Below, in pieces: positions 6,852 through 11,611 of a DNA stretch of 11,611 bases. The notes under the pieces are model-generated. The model was given only the letters and a program-made list of their open reading frames with translations. It was not told the DNA's origin and made no database searches. The stretch is from Flavonifractor avicola (lineage in GTDB: Bacteria; Bacillota; Clostridia; Oscillospirales; Oscillospiraceae). Each line of letters opens with the position of its first letter. Position 1 is the stretch's first letter. The position numbers and the translations under genes were made by a program. The stretch lies in contig DXAS01000107.1 of the NCBI GenBank assembly GCA_019116915.1, positions 1-11,611 of the forward strand, written 5' to 3'.

Positions 6852-7503
6852 GGCGATCTTATGTACTCTGCGGCAGGTGGAAAAGCGCTACTCCCGCCAT
6901 GCTGCCCCTGTGCTGGGCCCCATTTCCCTGACCCTGTCCCAAGGGGAGGTATTGGGCGTCCGTGGCTCCAACGGCGCGGGCAAGAGCACCCTGCTGTCCA
7001 TCCTGGCCGGGGTACTGCGGCCTGACGCCGGAGAATACCATCTGGCTCCGGAGGCCGTGGGCAAGGTGGCCTATGTGCCCCAGGAGCTCTCCCTTTACCA
7101 CACCCTTACTGGGTTGGATAACCTGCGGTTCTGGGGGCGGGCCTGCGGCCTGCCCCGGCAGGCCATCTCTATCCGCAGCCGCTGGCTGTTGGAGCAGTTG
7201 GACCTGACCGACAAGGGAAAGCAGCCGGTCTCCGCCTACTCCGGCGGGATGCAGCGTCGCCTCCATCTGGCCAGCGCTTTGATGATCACACCTAAGGTGC
7301 TGCTGCTGGACGAACCCACCGTAGGAGCCGACGCCCGCTCGGTGGAGCTTATCCTGTCTATGGTGGAGCACCTGCGGGACATGGGCTGCGCCATCGCCAT
7401 CATCTCCCACCAGCCCGGCGAGCTGGAGCGGGTATGCAGCCGGATCCTCACCCTGGAAGCCGGCCGGCCTGTCCCGGAGGAGGGAAACCCATGTCCGGAC
7501 TGA
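6841..7503 (+). CDS. ABC transporter ATP-binding protein
   Basis: Cytoplasmic nucleotide-binding subunit, 220 residues, that hydrolyses ATP to drive the adjacent ABC-2 type permease. All core motifs are intact: Walker A G-S-N-G-A-G-K-S-T (42-50), Q-loop Gln81 in V-P-Q-E, signature Y-S-G-G-M-Q-R-R (133-140), Walker B L-L-L-D-E-P (154-159) and switch His190 in S-H-Q. The signature and the DEPTVGAD segment resemble exporter-type or CcmA/drug-efflux-type ATPases. The ATG overlaps the end of the zinc-ribbon gene and has no good Shine-Dalgarno, so translation probably depends on coupling. The gene end overlaps the permease start by 13 nt. Only one ATPase gene is present, so a homodimer of this subunit would serve the single fused permease. 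Substrate is unknown. Confidence 0.93.
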   Translation: MDGKAILCTLRQVEKRYSRHAAPVLGPISLTLSQGEVLGVRGSNGAGKSTLLSILAGVLRPDAGEYHLAPEAVGKVAYVPQELSLYHTLTGLDNLRFWGRACGLPRQAISIRSRWLLEQLDLTDKGKQPVSAYSGGMQRRLHLASALMITPKVLLLDEPTVGADARSVELILSMVEHLRDMGCAIAIISHQPGELERVCSRILTLEAGRPVPEEGNPCPD

Positions 7504-9836
7504 AAGCCGCCCTCTATAAGGACCTGAAGCTGTTTTTCAGCGGCGCCGGTGTAGCCGCCCTGCTGCTGCCTTTCCTGCTGCTGGCGGCCTTCCGGATCGG
7601 GCTGGGCGATCTCACCACCCAGAGCTATGTGCAGCCTTTTCCCATTGCGGTACGGGATGAGGACGATACCATCATGTCCCGCTCCCTCATCGCCCAGATG
7701 AAGCGCATCGAACTGTTCTCCGATGTGGCCGTTCTGGAGGAGGAAACCAGCAACGCCCAGGCTCTGGACCAGGGCGCGGCGGCGGTTATCACCATCCCCA
7801 AGGACTTTTTCTACGATCTGTACACCATGACCGATTGCCCAGTCTCCATTGTCCTCAACGGAGATATGCAGCTGGAGTCCACCCTGATCTATTCCATCTT
7901 CGGCTCTGTGATGGACATCATTCGGGGCAATCAGGTGGCCTACACCGCCGTATACCAGCTGTGCTACGGCGACCTGGACAATGAGCAGCAGTGGGCCCTC
8001 TATCAGGAATCCTCCGTCAATCTGCTTCATGACGCCCTGGGCCGCCAGAATGTTTTTGAAAATGAAGCAGTCCAGGCCGACCTTCAAGGAGCGCTGGAGC
8101 GGCGGCTGACCGCCTGCGTGCTGTCTGTACTGGCCCTCTTCTTCTCCATTGCCGCTGTCAAAACCCTACCCGAGGAGCTGGGATTGGGTATTCTCCCCCG
8201 CTACAGGGCTTTGGGCGGTTCCACGGGAGCCTTTGTACTGTCCAAATTCCTGGTGGCCTATCTGCTGACCCTGCCCACCCAGATCCTGATGCTGGCAGTC
8301 TTTCAGCCGGAACACCCCATTTTGTTTCTAGGCCTTGCCCTTCTCCTACTGGCTTCCGCCTTCGGGATTCTGCTGGGGCTGGCCGCATGGCTGGGCAATC
8401 CCGCCTCGGTCCAGCGGTGGGGCAATCTGCTGCTCTTTCTCTCCCTGGTACTGGGGGGCACCCTCTGGTCCCGTCAGCTTCTCCCCATGCCCCTGCCTCT
8501 GCTGGGTAAATTCACCCTGCCCTACTATGCCGGGCTGGGACTGGAGGCTGCCGCCTACGGCCTGCCGCCGGTGAAGCTGTTGGGTCTGCTCTGGCCCATT
8601 CTGGCCATGGGAGTCGCCGGCCTTCTGTTCGCCCTGTCCATGCTGCACCGGAACAAGAGGAGCAAATCCGCCCGCACTACCCACGGCAGCCCTGCCAAAC
8701 CCACAGCTGTCCCCGCCCTGCTTCCCTTCCCGGCCCGGCTGGCCAGCCTGTCCGGCATCAAGCTCACCGCCATGTCCGGCGGTCTGCGGGGACTGGTTGC
8801 TCTGCTGGCAGTGGCCCTGCTGTGCGGGATGGCCGCCTCCTCCGTTCAGGCGGGAGGCAGGCAGCAGCTGTGCCTGGCGGTCTATGACCAGGATCAAAGC
8901 GCTCTGTCCCAGGAGCTGGTCCAGCGTCTGGGCCAGCATACCGAGCTCTCGGTACGCAGCTGCGGCAAAGAGGAGGGGCTTCACCTGCTCCTGCTGGGAG
9001 AGGTGGAAGGTCTGCTCACCATTGGAGAGGGCTATAGCCAGTCGTTGAGCACCGAGGAGCAAATCCCCCTCCGCTATGAGGGCGCTTCGGCGTCCGTCTC
9101 CCTCCAGGGCGCCCGGGAGATCATCGCCGGGCAAGTCTCCCTCCAGCGCAGCCGGGTCCAGGCCAGCGGCAACGCGGAAGCCCACCTAGGGCGCACCCTT
9201 TCCGCCCAGGAATCCGCTCAGCTCCAGACACTGATGGATGAAGCCGAGGCCTCCATGCCGCCTCTCTACCAGATGCAGATGCAAAACGGCGCCTCCGCTC
9301 CCCTGCCCTTCGTCCCCAGCCAGATCAGCTTTACAGCGCTGATGGTCCTGTTTACTTTGCTGACCTCGGCGGCCTGGACCGGAGGCCGGGACGGCCGGCT
9401 GGTGGAGCGGCGGATGTTGTCCCTCCCCTTTGGCCGGGTGCTGTCCTACGGCAGCGATTGTCTGGCCCTGGTAGGGCTGGGGCTTCTGGTTTCCCTGTGC
9501 ATTCTGCTCTTCGTCGGCTGTACCGATCTGTGGACCGCTGCCGCCACCCTGGCCTACACCCTGTGCGTCTCCGCCCTGGCCCTGATGCTCATCCGGTTCA
9601 CCAGCACCGACGGGCGGGTAGATGGACTGGCCCCCTTTCTGGCCCTCATCCTCTGCCTGCTGGGCGGGTGCTTTATGGATCTGTCCCAACTCTCCCCCGC
9701 TCTGCGGACCGTCTCCCTGCTGACCCCGCCGGGCCTGGCGCTGGAGGCCTCCCGGGGCACCTGGCCCGCTTTGCTGGCCCTGCTGTGCGCTGCGGCAGTT
9801 CTCTTCGTTATCGGCCTTCGCCCACGCAGAAAATAG
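7491..9836 (+). CDS. Large ABC-2 type permease with two fused halves
   Basis: A 781-residue integral membrane protein, about twice a usual ABC-2 permease. Half 1: membrane helix (about 16-36), extracytoplasmic domain (about 37-203), then helices near 205-223, 247-268, 275-299, 309-326 and 364-385. A basic, Pro-rich linker (about 385-430) follows. Half 2 repeats the plan: helix 432-450, outer domain about 451-610, helices near 612-632, 648-675, 680-700, 712-733 and 757-776. The outer domains start alike: I-A-V-R-D-E-D-D at about 52 and L-A-V-Y-D-Q-D-Q at about 462, followed by S-x-x-L-(I/V)-x-(Q/R). This layout (one helix, large outer domain, several helices) is that of ABC-2 exporters of the YhgE/YhaP kind. 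The ATG at 7491 was chosen for its GGAGGAGG site (about 7476-7483); a frame extending to 7434 lacks one. Substrate unknown; export is inferred. Confidence 0.88.
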   Translation: MSGLKAALYKDLKLFFSGAGVAALLLPFLLLAAFRIGLGDLTTQSYVQPFPIAVRDEDDTIMSRSLIAQMKRIELFSDVAVLEEETSNAQALDQGAAAVITIPKDFFYDLYTMTDCPVSIVLNGDMQLESTLIYSIFGSVMDIIRGNQVAYTAVYQLCYGDLDNEQQWALYQESSVNLLHDALGRQNVFENEAVQADLQGALERRLTACVLSVLALFFSIAAVKTLPEELGLGILPRYRALGGSTGAFVLSKFLVAYLLTLPTQILMLAVFQPEHPILFLGLALLLLASAFGILLGLAAWLGNPASVQRWGNLLLFLSLVLGGTLWSRQLLPMPLPLLGKFTLPYYAGLGLEAAAYGLPPVKLLGLLWPILAMGVAGLLFALSMLHRNKRSKSARTTHGSPAKPTAVPALLPFPARLASLSGIKLTAMSGGLRGLVALLAVALLCGMAASSVQAGGRQQLCLAVYDQDQSALSQELVQRLGQHTELSVRSCGKEEGLHLLLLGEVEGLLTIGEGYSQSLSTEEQIPLRYEGASASVSLQGAREIIAGQVSLQRSRVQASGNAEAHLGRTLSAQESAQLQTLMDEAEASMPPLYQMQMQNGASAPLPFVPSQISFTALMVLFTLLTSAAWTGGRDGRLVERRMLSLPFGRVLSYGSDCLALVGLGLLVSLCILLFVGCTDLWTAAATLAYTLCVSALALMLIRFTSTDGRVDGLAPFLALILCLLGGCFMDLSQLSPALRTVSLLTPPGLALEASRGTWPALLALLCAAAVLFVIGLRPRRK

Positions 9837-9851
9837 TATCCAGCCTACAAG

Positions 9852-9890
9852 AAGAAAGCCTGTAACCGCAATGGTTACAGGCTTTCTTTT
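9852..9890. terminator. Bidirectional intrinsic terminator between convergent operons
   Basis: A 16-bp stem (9852-9867 with 9873-9888) closes a 5-nt loop, followed by TTTTGTTTG on the plus strand and CTTCTTG on the minus strand. It is 15 nt past the permease stop and 14 nt past the minus-strand cysteine-protein stop. Confidence 0.9.
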
Positions 9891-9904
9891 GTTTGATTGG
9901 AATT

Positions 9905-10129
9905 TCAGGGATGGTCCTGCCACAGGCTGCGGATCTCCCGTCCTGTCAGCCCTGTCAAATCCGCGCATTGGGCGGAGCAGCCGCATACCACCAGCAGCTG
10001 GTCGTAGCAGACTCCGGGGATCGCCCCCTCAAAGGTATCCTCCGGCTGCCCCCTCTGGATGCGCTCCACCAGGGCCACCCGGTCATACCGGGGATTGCAG
10101 CCGCCGCAGTATTTTACTCCGATCCGCAC
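9905..10129 (-). CDS. Small six-cysteine protein with C-G-G-C-N-P motif, function unknown
   Basis: A 74-residue protein with Cys at 8, 11, 41, 49, 51 and 55. The N-terminus reads V-K-Y-C-G-G-C-N-P-R-Y-D-R and the C-terminal half V-C-G-C-S-A-Q-C-A-D. The grouped cysteines (C-x2-C, then C-x7-C-x-C-x3-C) suggest metal or Fe-S binding, or thiol redox chemistry; which of these cannot be told from sequence. I do not know a named family. No signal peptide or membrane helix. The start is GTG at 10129 with a G-rich Shine-Dalgarno (10140-10135) 5 nt upstream, inside the NifU-like gene. It overlaps that gene by 16 nt, which implies translational coupling. The shared reading unit with abfD suggests a role near 4-hydroxybutyryl-CoA dehydration or Fe-S supply. 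The ordered cysteine pattern argues against a chance frame. Confidence 0.75.
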   Translation of the reverse strand: MRIGVKYCGGCNPRYDRVALVERIQRGQPEDTFEGAIPGVCYDQLLVVCGCSAQCADLTGLTGREIRSLWQDHP

Positions 10130-10425
10130 GGACGCTCCCCCCGCAGAATGGCTTTGGCCTGGTCCAGCAGCTCCTGGCTCACGCCTCCCACCAGCACCAC
10201 ATCCTTCAGCTCAGGAATGGATTCCAGCAGAGCGGAGCGGATCAGGTTTTCCGTGGTCAGCATGGCGGAGGGACAGCCGGCGCACTGGCCGGTGAGCTGG
10301 AAGCGGTAAACTCCGTCTTTGCAGTCCAGGCTGCGGATGTTGCCGACGTGAAGGGCCAGGTTGGGGCGCACCTTATCCTCCAAAACCTCTTCGATCCGGT
10401 CCAGGATCTCACTGTACTCAGACAC
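10114..10425 (-). CDS. NifU-like (Nfu-type) Fe-S scaffold domain protein
   Basis: A 103-residue protein that is a stand-alone NifU C-terminal-type domain. Such proteins bind or pass [4Fe-4S] or [2Fe-2S] clusters to apo-enzymes in the cytosol. Family features are visible: an N-terminal helix (I-L-D-R-I-E-E-V-L-E), V-R-P-N-L around 19-23, and the conserved C-A-G-C-P-S-A motif (Cys48, Cys51) that holds the cluster at a dimer interface. A final helical stretch (about 59-68, then 84-94) completes the fold. The start is GTG at 10425, with AAGGAG (10440-10435) 9 nt upstream and overlapping the abfD end; abfD stops only 6 nt before it. There is no IscU-like N-terminal or ferredoxin domain, so it is not full-length NifU. 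Serving AbfD is a context-based inference. Confidence 0.9.
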   Translation of the reverse strand: MSEYSEILDRIEEVLEDKVRPNLALHVGNIRSLDCKDGVYRFQLTGQCAGCPSAMLTTENLIRSALLESIPELKDVVLVGGVSQELLDQAKAILRGERPCGSE

Positions 10426-10431
10426 GTTTCC

Positions 10432-11611
10432 TCACTCCTTGACGCGGGCGATCTTCTTGGCCAACTCTTTCTTCATAGGCAGGTTGCCCTGGCGGGCGAT
10501 CATAATGCGCTGAGCCTGAGGAGAACCGGCGCCATGGAGGGACTCGGTGCGGTAACCCACGGCGGCGGTGCCCAGGGTCAGGTTCTCAATGAGGCGCAGG
10601 ATGCGGAAGCGGTTCTCCACCGACACGCCGGGAGCAGCCTTGAAATATTTTTCCACATAGGGCCCCAGCTTGGGGTCCTTCAGATCGGCCTCGGCGGGGG
10701 CGGTGACCACCACGCCGCCGGCGATGTCCTCGGCCAGCCGGGCGATCTCATAGGGGAAGCGGGTCACGTTCTGCTTGCACACGTTGGCCAGCAGCAGGTC
10801 GATGATGTAGTTGCCGCTGGCGGTGGCGTGGCCCTCGGCGGAGCAGGCGATGCCGCAGCAGTACAGGGTCTCGTTCAGGTGGGTCATCTCAATGAGCTTA
10901 TCCTTGATGTGGGAAGCCTTGGCGCAGCCGTTGTAGTCGGCGGCCACGGCGGCGGCGCCGATCAGTACGTCGCCCACGCCAACCTTGCACCCGCCATAGC
11001 TCTGGCGGTGGTAGCCGGCAAACCGCTCCACCAGCATCCCGGCAAATTCCGTCTCACCGCACATAAAGATGCGGTCGTTAGGCACAAACACGTCTTCAAA
11101 GACCACCAGGGCCTCCACGCCGCCGAACTCGGCGTTGCCCACGTCCAGCTCGCTGCCCTCCAGCTTACGGGTATCGCAGCTCTGGCGGCCCACGATGATG
11201 GTGATGCCCTTGGTGTCCACCGGCACGGCGAAGCATACGGCGTAGTCCCTGTCCTCCGGCCTCATGGACTGGGTGGGCATGACGATGACCTCGTGGGAGT
11301 TGAGTATGCCCGTCTGGTGCAGCTTGGCGCCCCGCACCACGATGCCGTCCTCCCGGCGCTCCACCACGCGGAGGAACAGGTCGGGATCCTCCTGCTGGTG
11401 CGGGGCCTTGGAGCGGTCGCCCTTGGGGTCGGTCATGGCCCCGTCCACCGTCAGATCGTTTTCCTGCACATAGGCGGCGAACTTCCTGAAGTTCTCGTGA
11501 TAGCTGGTGCCGTATTTCTGATCCACCTCATAGGTGGTGGAAAATACCGCGTTGAAGGCGTCCATGCCCACGCACCGCTGGAAGCAGCTGGCCGTCTTCT
11601 GGCCCAGCAGA
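10432..11611 (-). CDS. abfD: 4-hydroxybutyryl-CoA dehydratase / vinylacetyl-CoA isomerase (5' end off-window)
   Basis: The cytosolic FAD and [4Fe-4S] enzyme dehydrates 4-hydroxybutyryl-CoA to crotonyl-CoA, and isomerises vinylacetyl-CoA, in 4-aminobutyrate and succinate fermentation to butyrate. About 392 codons are visible; the frame stays open past 11611, so roughly 90 N-terminal residues are missing. In the numbering of the Clostridium aminobutyricum enzyme, all cluster ligands are visible: Cys99 and Cys103 in S-C-F-Q-R-C just inside the edge, then His292 and Cys299 with Tyr296 and Lys300 in H-R-Q-S-Y-G-G-C-K. Glu257 lies in G-G-V-E-A-L-V-V-F-E-D. The equivalent of Glu455 lies in R-T-E-S-L-H-G-A-G-S. 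These residues separate it from related 4-hydroxyphenylacetate 3-monooxygenases, which lack the cluster. A GTG at 11571 is internal, not the start. It is followed by NifU-like and cysteine-rich genes. Confidence 0.96.
   Translation of the reverse strand, partial: LLGQKTASCFQRCVGMDAFNAVFSTTYEVDQKYGTSYHENFRKFAAYVQENDLTVDGAMTDPKGDRSKAPHQQEDPDLFLRVVERREDGIVVRGAKLHQTGILNSHEVIVMPTQSMRPEDRDYAVCFAVPVDTKGITIIVGRQSCDTRKLEGSELDVGNAEFGGVEALVVFEDVFVPNDRIFMCGETEFAGMLVERFAGYHRQSYGGCKVGVGDVLIGAAAVAADYNGCAKASHIKDKLIEMTHLNETLYCCGIACSAEGHATASGNYIIDLLLANVCKQNVTRFPYEIARLAEDIAGGVVVTAPAEADLKDPKLGPYVEKYFKAAPGVSVENRFRILRLIENLTLGTAAVGYRTESLHGAGSPQAQRIMIARQGNLPMKKELAKKIARVKE

Noticed and set aside
7434..7490. Upstream extension of the permease frame
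   Set aside because: No ribosome site is placed for it, whereas GGAGGAGG sits just before the ATG at 7491 and the product then begins with a short basic segment and a membrane helix.
8346..9185. Minus-strand Gly/Gln-rich frame opposite the permease gene
   Set aside because: Low-complexity mirror of hydrophobic Leu/Ala codons of the permease.
1..11611. Search for CRISPR arrays, transposases, integrases, tRNA or rRNA genes
   Set aside because: Reading both strands showed no regularly spaced repeats, no transposase-like product and no recognisable RNA gene.

Overview
The window looks like chromosomal DNA of a GC-rich gut Clostridia, most likely an Oscillospiraceae-type butyrate producer of the Flavonifractor, Intestinimonas or Lawsonibacter kind. 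This is inferred from four things: Gram-positive Shine-Dalgarno sites, a lipoprotein and zinc-ribbon membrane proteins, high GC, and a 4-hydroxybutyryl-CoA dehydratase gene with every expected cofactor ligand visible. I could not run a taxonomic search. No mobile element, rRNA, tRNA or CRISPR array was seen.

Layout. Positions 1-464 (minus) hold the start of a DUF4118/KdpD-type membrane sensor, probably a histidine kinase, cut by the left edge. A divergent promoter region separates it from glnS (726-2432, plus), which is followed by a threonine aldolase gene (2486-3517, plus) and a bidirectional terminator. A lone lipoprotein gene of unknown function lies on the minus strand (3580-4365). It is divergent from a small coiled-coil protein gene (4566-4883, plus) that has its own promoter and terminator.

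A good sigma-A-type promoter at 5025-5053 then drives a tightly overlapping three-gene operon (5130-9836, plus). It encodes a membrane-anchored protein with two zinc ribbons, an ABC ATPase, and a 781-residue ABC-2 type permease that appears to be two permease halves fused in one chain. A bidirectional terminator at 9852-9890 separates it from a convergent minus-strand operon. That operon reads abfD (cut by the right edge), then a small NifU-like Fe-S scaffold, then a 74-residue six-cysteine protein with a C-G-G-C-N-P motif.

How the genes work together. AbfD uses a [4Fe-4S] cluster plus FAD to dehydrate 4-hydroxybutyryl-CoA on the way from 4-aminobutyrate or succinate to crotonyl-CoA and butyrate. 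The NifU-like protein and the cysteine-rich protein are translationally linked behind it and may serve its cluster or a related redox step; that link is inference. The zinc-ribbon/ABC operon forms a second coherent unit of unknown substrate. These two units are the most worthwhile places for a second look. The rest is ordinary housekeeping or orphan sequence.
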